Origin: Tepidiforma sp.
GTDB taxonomy: Bacteria > Chloroflexota > Dehalococcoidia > Tepidiformales > Tepidiformaceae
Reading direction: 5' to 3'
Assembly (NCBI RefSeq): GCF_026003995.1
Contig: NZ_BPIG01000003.1
Coordinates: 248,001-312,000 of the forward strand
Length of the DNA stretch: 64,000 nucleotides
Shown: positions 8,649 to 20,662 of the stretch, one piece after another
Layout: every line of letters begins with the position of its first letter
Numbering within the stretch: position 1 is the first letter of the stretch
Translations under genes and position numbers: made by a program
Notes under the pieces: model-generated
What the model saw: only the letters and a program-made list of their open reading frames with translations
Databases searched by the model: none
Told to the model about the DNA's origin: nothing

Positions 8649-8654
8649 ACTATA
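8649..8654 (-). promoter_or_regulatory. -10 hexamer TATAGT for the riboswitch leader
   Basis: The minus strand reads gccgTATAGTgtgcgaagccgaa, which places a consensus-like -10 directly before the aptamer 5' end. The -35 position has no clear match. Confidence 0.6.
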
Positions 8655-8716
8655 CGGCACGCGTGAGCGTTTCGTGTGCACACCGTTAACGTGCAGCGAA
8701 CGACCGCGCCGGGCGC

Positions 8717-11965
<3,249 letters not shown>

Positions 11966-12104
11966 GGTGGCCTCCGGTGCGGAAAGCAGCATTGACGCCG
12001 GCGGGCGCGATAGGCGAAGGCCGCGGAGGGCCGCGGTATCGTACCCTTCGGCGAGAGATGGTTGCGCGCACGGAGGCCCGGACACGACAGCGCGCGCCTG
12101 CCCC

Positions 12105-12355
12105 CGCTCCAGGGACGGGCGCGCGCGCCCGCGGTACCACCCTGGTTCCCGCCTCGCGGCGGGCCCTCGTGGGGCGCTGTCACGCCCCTGCCCCTGCTAA
12201 CGGTGGGCCTCCGCCCGGGTCTACTGGGCGCGCGCGGCGCCGTTCGGCCGGGGGCTCGGGAGGGATCTTCGCGCTGCCGTGCCGTGCCCCCTTCCACCGC
12301 GCGGGGCTCGCTGGACGGCCGATGCGGCGCTACTCGTCTCCGTCATCGCCGGTAC
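12105..12355 (-). ncRNA. T-box leader RNA of ileS
   Basis: The minus strand contains the T-box sequence AGGGTGGTACCGCGG at 12130-12144, with long GC-rich helices downstream. The upstream Stem I base shows GATGACGGAGACGAGTAG with the AGTA box at about 12331-12334. A GAAGATCCC segment at about 12263-12271 could hold an ATC (Ile) specifier. T-boxes sense uncharged tRNA; position before ileS supports Ile. The helix following the T-box has no U-run, so control may be translational. Outer limits are approximate. Confidence 0.85.
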
Positions 12356-12389
12356 GGTTCACTACAGCAGCGCCCGCGGGGGAATGTCA

Positions 12390-13412
12390 ATGCTGAGCCG
12401 GCGGCGCTTCCTCATCGGCCTCGGCGCGCTCTCGGCGGGGAGCCTCGCCGCCGCCTGCTCTTCGAAACCGCCGAGCGACAGCTACGCCCGGCCGGTCGAA
12501 ACGCCGGAGCCGACGCCCACGAAGCCCGTGCCCACGCCGGAGCCCACGCCCGAGCCGACCGAGTTCCGGGTCGCCTACCTGAACCTGATGAGCCCCATCG
12601 CGACCGACGCCAACGACACCACCGCCGGCGACACGTTCGAAGACCGGCTGAAGCTCGTGGCGGAAGAGCTGCGGAGCTACCGGCCGGACCTCGCCGGCTT
12701 CAGCGAAGCCACGTGGACGGCGACCCACGGCTCGGCCGTGGCGAAGCTCGCCGCCGAGCTGAAGATGGAGCCGCTCTTCGTGCAGGCGAACCCGTGGTTC
12801 ACCGGCCGGACGGAGGCGCAGAACCGGGAGCTGGCGAAGCAGATCGGATTCGAAGAGGGCGAACTCGTCCTCGTCCGGAGCGACCGCTGGGTGGTGCAGG
12901 GCGCGACGCCGGCGTGGCTCAACCCCCGCACGAGCGAGACGGAAGGGCGGGCCGCGCTCCACGTCCGCATCAAGGGGCCGCCCGCCCTGCCGACGATCGA
13001 CGCCTTCATCACCCACCTCACGGGCGGGAGCGAGCGGCTCCGCGGGCAGCAGGCCGAATCGTTCGCGGAGTTCGTGCAGGCGCAGCGCGGCGGCGGCCCG
13101 GCGATCATCCTCGCCGACCTCTCCGACCCGCCCGGCTCGCCCGCCTACGAGGCGATCCGCGCGCTCGGCTTCGAGGACCCGCTGGCGGTGACGAACCCGG
13201 CCACCTGCTGCCGGCCCTCCGTCCTCGGCGAGCAGCCGCCGCCCGCCGAGCGGACGTCGTTCATCTTCTCCGCCGGCTGGAGCGCGTCCGTGGCGGGGCC
13301 GCTCGCCGACCGGCCGGTGCGGCTGGCCGACGGCCGGCTGCTCTACGCGAGCGACCACAACGGGCTCTGGGCGCTCTTCCCCGTGCCGAAGGGGAGCGGC
13401 GGCGGCAGCTGA
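12390..13412 (+). CDS. lipoprotein with endonuclease/exonuclease/phosphatase-like fold
   Basis: A 340-residue exported protein. The N-terminus RRRFLIGLGALSAGSLAAAC looks like a Tat-type signal ending in a lipobox Cys, followed by a Pro/Thr/Glu linker. The rest fits the EEP superfamily: a first strand RVAYLNLMS, a glutamate strand DLAGFSEATW, ITHLTGG, a D strand IILADLSDPPG and the C-terminal SDHNG motif. Relatives include sphingomyelinase-like phosphodiesterases and secreted nucleases. Some metal-binding positions look altered (for example ADLSD where GDFN is usual), so activity is uncertain. ATG 12390 is preferred over 12384 because GGGGG would be too close to the first. Confidence 0.75.
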   Translation: MLSRRRFLIGLGALSAGSLAAACSSKPPSDSYARPVETPEPTPTKPVPTPEPTPEPTEFRVAYLNLMSPIATDANDTTAGDTFEDRLKLVAEELRSYRPDLAGFSEATWTATHGSAVAKLAAELKMEPLFVQANPWFTGRTEAQNRELAKQIGFEEGELVLVRSDRWVVQGATPAWLNPRTSETEGRAALHVRIKGPPALPTIDAFITHLTGGSERLRGQQAESFAEFVQAQRGGGPAIILADLSDPPGSPAYEAIRALGFEDPLAVTNPATCCRPSVLGEQPPPAERTSFIFSAGWSASVAGPLADRPVRLADGRLLYASDHNGLWALFPVPKGSGGGS

Positions 13413-13471
13413 CCCGCGCGGCCGGCGCGCCGCTGGCCTAGAATGCGCGCACGCCGCCCCGGGGGGATGCC

Positions 13472-14806
13472 ATGCCGTTCACCGACCGGTACGGGTTGCC
13501 GCTGTCGACGACCTCCGCGAGGGCCGCCGAGGCCTACTGCCGCGGGCTCGACCACGCCCTCGCCGCCGAGGCGGAGGCCGAAGACTGTTTCCGCGAGGCG
13601 CGGCAGGAGGACCCGGGCTTCGCCCTCGCCCACATCGCCGAGGCGCGCATGCTCCAGTTCCGCGCCCGCCCGCTGGAGGCGCGGGAGGCGGCGGCGCGGG
13701 CCCAGCAGGTGGTCGGCGGGGCCACCCGGCGCGAACGCCAGCACGTCGAATGCATCGCCGCCGCCATCGCCGGCGACAGCCGCGCCGCCCTCGAGAAGCT
13801 CCGCGCGCACATCGCCGAGTTCCCGCGCGACGCCTTCGTGCTCTCGCAGGCGACGGGCGTCTACGGCCTCATCGGCTTCAGCGGCCGGCTCGAGCGGAAC
13901 GACGAGCAGCTCGCCCTGCTCGAACCGCTCGCCCCGGCCTACGGCGACGACTGGTGGTTCCTCTCGCAGCTCGCCTTCGCCTACAACGAGCTGTTCCGCC
14001 ACGAAGAAGCGCGGCAGGCGGTCGAACGCTCGCTCGCGGGGAACCTCCGCAACGGCCACGCCTCGCACACCGTCGCCCACATCGCCTACGAAACCGGCGA
14101 CGCCGAGGGCGGAGCCGCCTTCCTGCGGGAGTGGCTCATCGGCTACGACCCGGCCCACCAGCTCTACGTCCACAACCACTGGCACCTCGCCCTCTTCGAG
14201 CTCGCGGCCGGGAATTTCGACCGCGTGCTGGAGCTGTACGACCGGGTCATCCGGCCGACGGTGGCGACGTCGCCGCCGCTCGGCACGATCGCCGATGCCG
14301 CCTCGCTGCTCTGGCGCTGCACGCTCACCGAGCGGCCGGCGGAGGAGCTGCCGTGGGGCGAGGTGGCCGCGTATGCGGCGGAGCACTTCCCCCGCGCCGG
14401 GATCACGTGGGCCGATGTGCACTGCCTCATCGCGTGGTGCGCCGCGAACGACACGGCCCGGCTGGCCACGCTCGTCGGCCAGCTGCGCGACCGTGCCGCC
14501 GGCGGCAAGCTGAACGCCGGCCCGATGCTGGTGACGCTCGGCGAGGCGTACCTCGCCTTTGCCCACGGCGACTGGAGCCGGGCGGCGAACCTCTTCCAGC
14601 TCGCCCGGCCGGAGTTCATCCGGCTCGGCGGCAGCCACGCCCAGCGCGACGTTTTCGAGGAGACGCTCATCGAGGCGTGCGCGCGGGCGGGCCGGCTCGA
14701 GCAGGCGCGGGCGATCCTCGAAGAGCGGCTGGACCGCCGGCCGAACGGCCGCGACCGGCGCTGGCTCGAAGCGATCACCGCGCGGCAGGCCGCCCTCAGC
14801 GCCTGA
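13472..14806 (+). CDS. tetratricopeptide-repeat protein, TTC38-like
   Basis: A 444-residue all-helical protein with degenerate TPR units throughout (for example AHIAEARMLQFRARPLEARE, ASHTVAHIAYETGDAEGG, HWHLALFELAAGNFDRVLEL). The general layout, with conserved W and H-rich helices in the middle, resembles the TTC38 family found in bacteria and eukaryotes; its biochemical role is not known. No signal peptide is seen, so it is cytoplasmic. TAGAAT about 27 bases upstream may be the -10, and GGGGGGATGCC precedes the ATG. Confidence 0.75.
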   Translation: MPFTDRYGLPLSTTSARAAEAYCRGLDHALAAEAEAEDCFREARQEDPGFALAHIAEARMLQFRARPLEAREAAARAQQVVGGATRRERQHVECIAAAIAGDSRAALEKLRAHIAEFPRDAFVLSQATGVYGLIGFSGRLERNDEQLALLEPLAPAYGDDWWFLSQLAFAYNELFRHEEARQAVERSLAGNLRNGHASHTVAHIAYETGDAEGGAAFLREWLIGYDPAHQLYVHNHWHLALFELAAGNFDRVLELYDRVIRPTVATSPPLGTIADAASLLWRCTLTERPAEELPWGEVAAYAAEHFPRAGITWADVHCLIAWCAANDTARLATLVGQLRDRAAGGKLNAGPMLVTLGEAYLAFAHGDWSRAANLFQLARPEFIRLGGSHAQRDVFEETLIEACARAGRLEQARAILEERLDRRPNGRDRRWLEAITARQAALSA

Positions 14807-14849
14807 GCGCTTGCCGGAAGCCGGCGTTCCCGGCCACAATCGGCCCACG

Positions 14850-15344
14850 ATGGCCGATTTCTCCCTCCCTGCTCCGTTCGAACCGCAGAAATCCGACTTC
14901 ATCCACGACCGCGCGACGCGGCCGAAAGGCCCGGCTGTCACGTGGAAAGACATCGCCGCCCGCTTCTGGGGCTACGGCTTCGGCGCCGTCTTCGCGCTGC
15001 TGCTGACGGTCGCGATGTTCCAGCTGCGGGATTCGTGGGACAACCACCGCGAGTGGCTCGTCTCGTTCATCCCCTTCTTCGCGATCGCCGGGCTGGCGTT
15101 CGGCTACCTCGCGCAGCGGGGCAAGTGGGAGGCGCTCGCCGTGCCGGGGGCGTTCCTCGGGCTGACGGCGATCTTCACCGTCTCGGTGCTGCTCGGCGAC
15201 ATCGATGAGGTGAGCCGCGATACCCGCCGGGTCGTCGCGATCCTCGGCGGCATCAGCCTCGCGGCCACGACGCTCGCCGCCATCATCACCCTCGCGGTGG
15301 TGGAATGGCGCGACCCGCCGAAGGCGCCGCCGCCGCTGATGTAG
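14850..15344 (+). CDS. small integral membrane protein, unknown function
   Basis: A 164-residue protein with a polar N-terminus of about 42 residues and four predicted membrane helices (around 46-62, 70-88, 95-112, 128-150). No recognised domain. CACAAT sits nine bases before the ATG without a Shine-Dalgarno between, so the message may be leaderless. It is followed by a strong GC-rich hairpin before the phosphotransferase gene. Confidence 0.65.
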   Translation: MADFSLPAPFEPQKSDFIHDRATRPKGPAVTWKDIAARFWGYGFGAVFALLLTVAMFQLRDSWDNHREWLVSFIPFFAIAGLAFGYLAQRGKWEALAVPGAFLGLTAIFTVSVLLGDIDEVSRDTRRVVAILGGISLAATTLAAIITLAVVEWRDPPKAPPPLM

Positions 15345-15383
15345 CGGCAGGTTAACGGCGCAAGCGCGCGCATCGCTCCGAAG

Positions 15384-15425
15384 CCCCCCGGGTGCTAGAT
15401 TCCTCGAATCTGTTCGCCCGGGGGG
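15384..15425 (+). terminator. nested hairpin between the membrane protein and phosphotransferase genes
   Basis: CCCCCCGGG at the 5' side pairs with CCCGGGGGG, with an inner AGATTC/GAATCT helix, and TTTGCTGT follows. It may terminate the upstream gene. The last GGGGGG lies 8-13 bases before ATG 15434, so if transcribed it would also hide the ribosome site; a TGCTAGATT extended -10 lies inside the hairpin. Confidence 0.5.
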
Positions 15426-15433
15426 TTTGCTGT

Positions 15434-16594
15434 ATGACCAGCCTTTCCATTCCCGCCACGATGGACGAGGTCACGCCGGAGTGGCTCACCGCTGCGCTGC
15501 GGGAGCGGGGCCACCTCCGCGAGGCGCGCGTCGTCGAGGCCCCGCGCGAGCGCATCGGCGCCGGGGTCGGCATCCTCGGCGAGCTCGCCCGCATCACCCT
15601 CGTCTACGACCGGGAGGAGCCCGGCGCGCCGGCGACGCTCATCGCCAAGATCCCGACGGCCGACCCCGGCGGGCGCGGCGTCGCGCACATGCTCGGCTTC
15701 TACGAAAAAGAACGGCGCATCTACGACGAGCTGGCCGACCGGATCGGCGTGCGCAGCGCCCGCGCCTACTACGCCGCCGGCGACCCGGAGACGGTGCAGT
15801 ACGTCATCCTCATGGAGGACCTCGGCGGGCTCCGCCTCGGCGACCAGGTGGCCGGCGCCAGCGCCGAAGAGTGCTACACCCTCGCCCGGGAAGTCGGCCG
15901 GCTGCACGCCCGCTGGTGGAATTCGCCGGAGCTCGACGCGCTCGACTGGATCCCGCGCGGGAACGACCCGGTGAACCTGATGGCGGCCGTCGCCTTCGCC
16001 CAGGCGGTCGAGCCGTTCCTCCAGAACTTCGGCAGCGAACTGACCGACTTCGAGCGCGAGATGGTGCTGCGCTACATGCACCGGATGAACCCGATGCAGG
16101 ACCGCTTCTCCGGCGCGCCGGAGACGCTCTGCCACGGCGACCTTCGGCTCGACAACGTCTTCTGGGGCAGCCCGGAGGGTGACGCGCCGCTGACGCTCGT
16201 CGACTGGCAGATCGCCGTCAAGGCCCGCGGGCCGTACGACATCGGCTACTTCATGAGCCAGTCCGTCGACCCCGCCGTGCGGAAGGCGCACGAGCGCGAC
16301 ATCGTGCGGGCGTACCACGAGACGCTCGTGGAGCACGGCGTGCGCGAGTACCCGTGGGAGCAGTGCTGGGAGGACTACCGGATGACGGTGATGTGGTGCC
16401 TCACCTACCCGGTGGTGTCCGCCGGGTCGATCGACCTCGCCAACGACCGGGGCGTCGAGCTGGCGAAGGCGATGCTCCGGCGCTCGCTCTCGGCGATCCA
16501 CGACCTGCGCGCGTACGAGGTGCTGGATACGCTGGAGGAGCGGCCGCACCCGCTCATCCTCGAGGCGATGGCGGCCGCGCAGGCGCAGGGTTAG
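15434..16594 (+). CDS. phosphotransferase family protein (ecdysteroid-kinase/aminoglycoside-phosphotransferase-like)
   Basis: A 386-residue protein kinase-like-fold phosphotransferase. The N-lobe shows a Gly-rich loop (IGAGVGILGELARI) and a lysine strand (ATLIAKIP). The C-lobe has the Brenner motif HGDLRLDNVFW (catalytic Asp) and the metal Asp in LVDWQIA, followed by DIGYF. The pattern is closest to the EcKinase-like/CHK group whose bacterial members phosphorylate unknown small alcohols. The stop overlaps the convergent binding-protein gene by four bases. Confidence 0.85.
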   Translation: MTSLSIPATMDEVTPEWLTAALRERGHLREARVVEAPRERIGAGVGILGELARITLVYDREEPGAPATLIAKIPTADPGGRGVAHMLGFYEKERRIYDELADRIGVRSARAYYAAGDPETVQYVILMEDLGGLRLGDQVAGASAEECYTLAREVGRLHARWWNSPELDALDWIPRGNDPVNLMAAVAFAQAVEPFLQNFGSELTDFEREMVLRYMHRMNPMQDRFSGAPETLCHGDLRLDNVFWGSPEGDAPLTLVDWQIAVKARGPYDIGYFMSQSVDPAVRKAHERDIVRAYHETLVEHGVREYPWEQCWEDYRMTVMWCLTYPVVSAGSIDLANDRGVELAKAMLRRSLSAIHDLRAYEVLDTLEERPHPLILEAMAAAQAQG

Positions 16595-17559
16595 CGCGCC
16601 GGCCAGAGGAGGCCGAGCAGCGTCTCGATCGCCTCGGCGACGCGCGGCCCCGGCGCGCGGAGGAAGAGCATCCGGTCGATGGCGTAGACGCGGCCGCTCC
16701 GCACCGCGGGGGCCGCGGCCCATGCCGGGTCCGTGCGGATGAGCGTATCGAGGCCGCCGTCGCCGGCGGGCAGGACGAGGACGACATCGGGCGCGAGCAG
16801 GGCCGCCGCGCCGGGGTCGATGACGCCGAAGCCGGGCAGCGGGCCGCCCTCGGGCGGGTTCGCGAGCGCGTTTTCGGCGCCGAGCATGCTGAGCAGGTTG
16901 CCGATGTAGGTCGCCGGGCCGGCCGCGAAGACGTCGCGCCCCGCGCCGGTGAGGACGAGGACGCGGAGGCCGCCCTGCGCGGCCCGGCGCTCGCGCGCGG
17001 CGAGCGCGGCCGCCACCACCCGCCCTTCGAGGTCGGCGCGGAGGGCCGCTGCCTCCTCCTGCCGGCCGACGGCCTCGCCGAGCCGCTCGACGGCGTCGAG
17101 GATCGCCAGGTAGTCGGCCGCCTTCACGAGGTAAACCGGCACCGTGAAGCGGTCGAAATCCGGGATGCGCGCGCCCTGCACGGCGGCGTCGCCGATGACG
17201 AGGTCCGGCGCGAGCGCGGCGATGGCGGGGAAATCGGGGTTTAGCGTCGAGCCGACCGGCCGGGCGCCCTCCGCCGCGGGGATGTCGGAGGGCTGGCCGA
17301 TGACCTGCAGGCCGAGCGCGCGGGCGTAGTCGGCGGCGGCCGGCGCGGTGACGACGACCCGTTCGATGCGCGCCGGGAGGTGGACTTCGCGGCCGGCCAT
17401 ATCGGTGACGGTCCGTTCGCCGGCGGGCCGGGCGCCTTCGAGCGTGGGCGTCGGCGTCGGCCGCGGCGGCGCCGTCTGCCGTTCGGAGCCGCAGGCAGCG
17501 CCGGCGAAGAGGATGAGCGCCGCGGCCGCCGCTCCGCCGAGGGCGCGGGCGAGCCTCAC
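16591..17559 (-). CDS. ABC-type substrate-binding lipoprotein, BtuF/FhuD-like
   Basis: A 322-residue exported binding protein. Signal peptide with lipobox LFAGAACGS, a Pro/Thr linker, then a type III (helical-backbone) periplasmic-binding fold: RIERVVVTAPAAADYARALG, APDLVIGDAAV, and a C-terminal VRSGRVYAIDR segment. This family binds cobalamin, haem or ferric siderophores. No permease or ATPase gene is adjacent, so ligand and partner are unknown; cobalamin is possible given the organism's investment in B12 uptake. The GTG start overlaps the cofC stop by four bases (GTGA), so it is carried on the cofD-cofC transcript. Confidence 0.85.
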   Translation of the reverse strand: MRLARALGGAAAAALILFAGAACGSERQTAPPRPTPTPTLEGARPAGERTVTDMAGREVHLPARIERVVVTAPAAADYARALGLQVIGQPSDIPAAEGARPVGSTLNPDFPAIAALAPDLVIGDAAVQGARIPDFDRFTVPVYLVKAADYLAILDAVERLGEAVGRQEEAAALRADLEGRVVAAALAARERRAAQGGLRVLVLTGAGRDVFAAGPATYIGNLLSMLGAENALANPPEGGPLPGFGVIDPGAAALLAPDVVLVLPAGDGGLDTLIRTDPAWAAAPAVRSGRVYAIDRMLFLRAPGPRVAEAIETLLGLLWPAR

Positions 17560-18215
17560 GCGCGGGCCTCCGCAAGCCGCCGCTCGGCGCCGATGGCGAG
17601 GAGGTAGTGGCCGGCGGCCGTCTGCTGGCCGCGGGCCGTGCGGAGCAGCTCGGCGACGTCGCCGGGCGTATCGAGGTCCAGCGCGAGCTCGCGGTTCTCG
17701 CTTTCGATGACCTGCATCCCGGCCGCGCGGGCGGCGGCGGCGTGGCGTTCGAAGCTGCCCGGCCCGTAGGCGAGCGGGAAGCGGCCCGGCGGGTGGAGCA
17801 GCATCGCGTTCGTGCCGCCGTCGCGGCTGCGGACGAGGACGGCGCTCCCCGGGCCGGGGTCTTCGGCGTCGAGCGTCTCGATGGTCCAGGCGCGGACGAG
17901 CGGGAGGTCGGCGTGGAGGATGAGGAGGCGGTCGGCGACCGTGCCGTCGGCCCGGAGGCGGGCGATGGCCGCCTCGAGCTGGGCGTTCAGGCCCTCGGCG
18001 GCCGGGTCTTCCTCGAGCACGCGGTAGCGGCCGGCCATCCGCTCGCGCACGCGCGGGTCGGCCGTGAGGATGACGGCCGCGGCGCCGGCGGCATGGGCGA
18101 CGGTCTCCAGCGTGATGAGCGACAGCTCCTCGCGCTCGGCTTCCGTGAGGAGCGGCGCGAGGCGGCCCTTCGCCCGGTCGAGCCGGTTGACGGGGATGAG
18201 GACGGGCAGGCTCAC
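17556..18215 (-). CDS. cofC: 2-phospho-L-lactate (or PEP) guanylyltransferase, F420 biosynthesis
   Basis: A 219-residue MobA-like nucleotidyltransferase. The N-terminus LPVLIPVNRLDRAKGRLAP is the CofC signature for GTP binding, followed by ILTADPRV, LLILHADLPLV (metal-binding Asp) and GGTNAMLL. CofC makes the activated guanylyl donor that CofD uses in coenzyme F420 synthesis. It overlaps cofD by four bases, and the binding-protein gene follows with another four-base overlap. The family is unambiguous; which phospho-acid it uses is not visible. Confidence 0.93.
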   Translation of the reverse strand: MSLPVLIPVNRLDRAKGRLAPLLTEAEREELSLITLETVAHAAGAAAVILTADPRVRERMAGRYRVLEEDPAAEGLNAQLEAAIARLRADGTVADRLLILHADLPLVRAWTIETLDAEDPGPGSAVLVRSRDGGTNAMLLHPPGRFPLAYGPGSFERHAAAARAAGMQVIESENRELALDLDTPGDVAELLRTARGQQTAAGHYLLAIGAERRLAEARA

Positions 18216-19144
18216 CGGGCACCCTCCAGGGCTGCGAGCACCGCCGCCGCCAGCTCGCGCTTCCGCTCCGGCGTCGTCATCAGCGTCTCGGTGACGAGCG
18301 CGCGCATGCCGAGCGCCTCCACCGCCGGCGCGAGGGCGGCGTCGGCCGTATCGAGCACGAAGAGGTCGATGAGCCCGGCGTAGAGCCGCGCCACGCCGAG
18401 GGCCGAAACCTCGTGGCCGAGGGCGGCGAGCATCCTGCCGGCGGGGCCTTTGACCACCTGGCCGGCGATGACCGGGCTGATGGCGGCCCGGACTGCCCGC
18501 GTCTCCGCCAGCGCCTCGCGGATGCCCGGCACAGCGAGGATCGGGCCGATGCTGACGAACGGGTTGCTCGGCGCGAGGATGACGGCGCGGGCTTCGCGGA
18601 CCGCCTCGAGGACGCCGGGGGCCGGACGGGCCGCTTCCGCGCCGGCGAAGCGGAAGCCCTGCACCTCCGGCTCCGCGCGGAGGCGGACCATGTACTCCTG
18701 GAAGGGGAGCTCGCCGCCCGGGCCGAGGACGATGGTGCGCACGGGCTCATCGCTCATCGGCAGGATGCGGCACTCGAGGCCCCACGCGCGGGCGAGGTCG
18801 GCCGCGACGCGGTGCATCGGCCAGCCTTCGCGGAGGAGGCGGGTGCGGTGGAGCGCCGTCGCGAGGTCGCGATCACCGAGGTTGAACCAGCGTTCGTAGC
18901 CGAACCGCTGGAGGGCCTCGACGACGGCGAAGGTGTCGCCTGCGAGGCCCCAGCCGGTCCCGGGGTTCACCGCCCCGGCAAGCGCATAGATGACGATGTC
19001 GGTATCGGGTGAGACGTGGAGGCCGGCGAACTCGAGGTCGTCGCCCGTGTTCGAGATGACGGTGATGTCGCGCGGGGGGACGGCCATCGCCAGCCCCTGG
19101 AGGAACCGGGATGCGCCGACGCCGCCGGCGAGCACCGTGTACAT
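18212..19144 (-). CDS. cofD: 2-phospho-L-lactate transferase, F420 biosynthesis
   Basis: About 310 residues. The N-terminus MYTVLAGGVGASRFLQGL and the block SNTGDDLEFAGLHVSPDTD are diagnostic for CofD, which joins the activated phospho-acid to the deazaflavin Fo. Internal blocks ILAPSNPFVSIGPIL and ISPVIAGQVVKGPAGRM also fit. ATG 19144 is favoured over 19153 because family members begin with this strand and TAGCAT lies seven bases before it. Together with cofC and the LLM-class oxidoreductase at 34.6 kb this shows F420 use. Confidence 0.95.
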   Translation of the reverse strand: MYTVLAGGVGASRFLQGLAMAVPPRDITVISNTGDDLEFAGLHVSPDTDIVIYALAGAVNPGTGWGLAGDTFAVVEALQRFGYERWFNLGDRDLATALHRTRLLREGWPMHRVAADLARAWGLECRILPMSDEPVRTIVLGPGGELPFQEYMVRLRAEPEVQGFRFAGAEAARPAPGVLEAVREARAVILAPSNPFVSIGPILAVPGIREALAETRAVRAAISPVIAGQVVKGPAGRMLAALGHEVSALGVARLYAGLIDLFVLDTADAALAPAVEALGMRALVTETLMTTPERKRELAAAVLAALEGAR

Positions 19145-19180
19145 GGCGCTCATGCTACCGCCCGGCCGGCCGGGGGGCGA

Positions 19181-20605
19181 TCAGGCGGGGGCGCCGGCCG
19201 GGGCCGGCGGGGCGGCGGGGGCCGCGGGTGCGTCGTCGGCCGCGGCGGGTTCCGGGCCCGGCGCAGGCTCGCGGGCGGCGGCGCCCATCTCGAGCGCCGC
19301 GGCGAGGGCCAGCAGCAGCCAGAGGTAGGGCTCTTCGAACAGCCGCCCCTCGGACTGGGACTGGAACAGGATCTCGACGAAGGCGGCGATGAGCCAGCCG
19401 CCCAGCATCCGCTGGAAGGGGTCGCGGGCGGCGCGGTAGACGCGCACCGCCGCGCCGCCCGCCCGGGCCGCGAAGAACCCGAAGGCGGCCACGCCGAGCA
19501 GGCCCCACTCGGCGAGGATGCTGATGAACGAGGTGTGGGAGAGCGACGTTTTCGCCCAGTAGGGCATCACCCAGTTGTAGACCAGCAGGAGCGCGTTTTG
19601 GAAACCGCCGGTGCCGACGCCGAAGAGCGGGTTGTCCTTGAACATCTCCCAGCCGGCGCGGATGAGGAACTGACGAACGCCAAGGACGGCATCGACGCCG
19701 TGGGCGAGCGAGCGCACCCGCTGCGCATCGGAGCCGCCCTGGAGCAGCAGGATGCCGAGGAGCGCGCCGAGCGTGCCGAAGGCCGCCGCCGTGATGCGGA
19801 GCTTCGTATAGCGGGCCACCGGGGCCAGCAGCACCACGAGGAAACAGGCCATCAGCATGCCGAGCCAGCCCGAGCGGGAGGCCGTCGCGATCAGCGCCGG
19901 CGCCGAGAGGAGGAGCGCGGGGACGGCGAGGTAGACCGTGAGCCGCCGCGGTCCGAGCGCGAGGATGGCGGCCGCCGCCAGCGCCATCGTGATCGCGAGG
20001 AAACGCGCCAGGTTGTTCGGGTCTGCGAAGGTCGCGTTCGAGCGGTAGCTGTACGCATCCGACTGGACGAGGACGGCCCGCCACTGGAAGACGCCCAGCA
20101 CGCGCTGCGCGACGGCCAGCACGGAGAGGCCGATCGCCGCGAGGAAAAACGCGGCGATGATCCGCTCGAGGTCGCGCCGGTCTTCGACCAGGGACGGCGC
20201 GGCGAAGACGAAGGCGGCGTACATCAGGAGGATGAGCGTCGCGTTGTTCGGGCGCTGGGCATCGGCCCAGCCGAGCCCAAGGATGGAGAGAGCGACGATG
20301 ACCAGCACCCCGAGCAGCACCCCGGACCGGGGGAAGAGGCGGCGCGGCTCGTAACGGGCGCGCCAGGCCGCGACCGCGATGGTGGCGGCCATCGCGGCTT
20401 TGCCCGGGTTCAGCATGGCGCGTATCGCGCCGCCGACGCCGCCCTCGCCGAGCATCCCCACCGTCTCCGTCTGGAGGTATTCGAACGGCAGGCCGATCAC
20501 GACCGCCGGGATGAGGAGCTTCGGCTCGCGGAGGATGATGACCGCGGCGAGGAGGGCCGCCTGGACGAAGACCACGAGCGCGAGGTCGAGATGCGGCACG
20601 AACAC
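19181..20605 (-). CDS. O-antigen ligase family membrane protein
   Basis: A 474-residue integral membrane protein with about eleven hydrophobic helices and a long external loop (about residues 300-365). The segment FGVGTGGFQNALL followed by HTSFISILAEWGLLG is the conserved part of the Wzy_C/O-antigen ligase domain, which transfers or polymerises glycans on the outside of the membrane. The C-terminal 35 residues are Ala/Pro-rich. It is divergent from the Wzz-like gene and adjacent to three glycosyltransferases, marking a surface polysaccharide locus. Confidence 0.82.
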   Translation of the reverse strand: MFVPHLDLALVVFVQAALLAAVIILREPKLLIPAVVIGLPFEYLQTETVGMLGEGGVGGAIRAMLNPGKAAMAATIAVAAWRARYEPRRLFPRSGVLLGVLVIVALSILGLGWADAQRPNNATLILLMYAAFVFAAPSLVEDRRDLERIIAAFFLAAIGLSVLAVAQRVLGVFQWRAVLVQSDAYSYRSNATFADPNNLARFLAITMALAAAAILALGPRRLTVYLAVPALLLSAPALIATASRSGWLGMLMACFLVVLLAPVARYTKLRITAAAFGTLGALLGILLLQGGSDAQRVRSLAHGVDAVLGVRQFLIRAGWEMFKDNPLFGVGTGGFQNALLLVYNWVMPYWAKTSLSHTSFISILAEWGLLGVAAFGFFAARAGGAAVRVYRAARDPFQRMLGGWLIAAFVEILFQSQSEGRLFEEPYLWLLLALAAALEMGAAAREPAPGPEPAAADDAPAAPAAPPAPAGAPA

Positions 20606-20662
20606 CTCGTGAAAGCTCTCACGATTGACCCCAGAAACCGGGCGAACCTACCATACCCCGCG

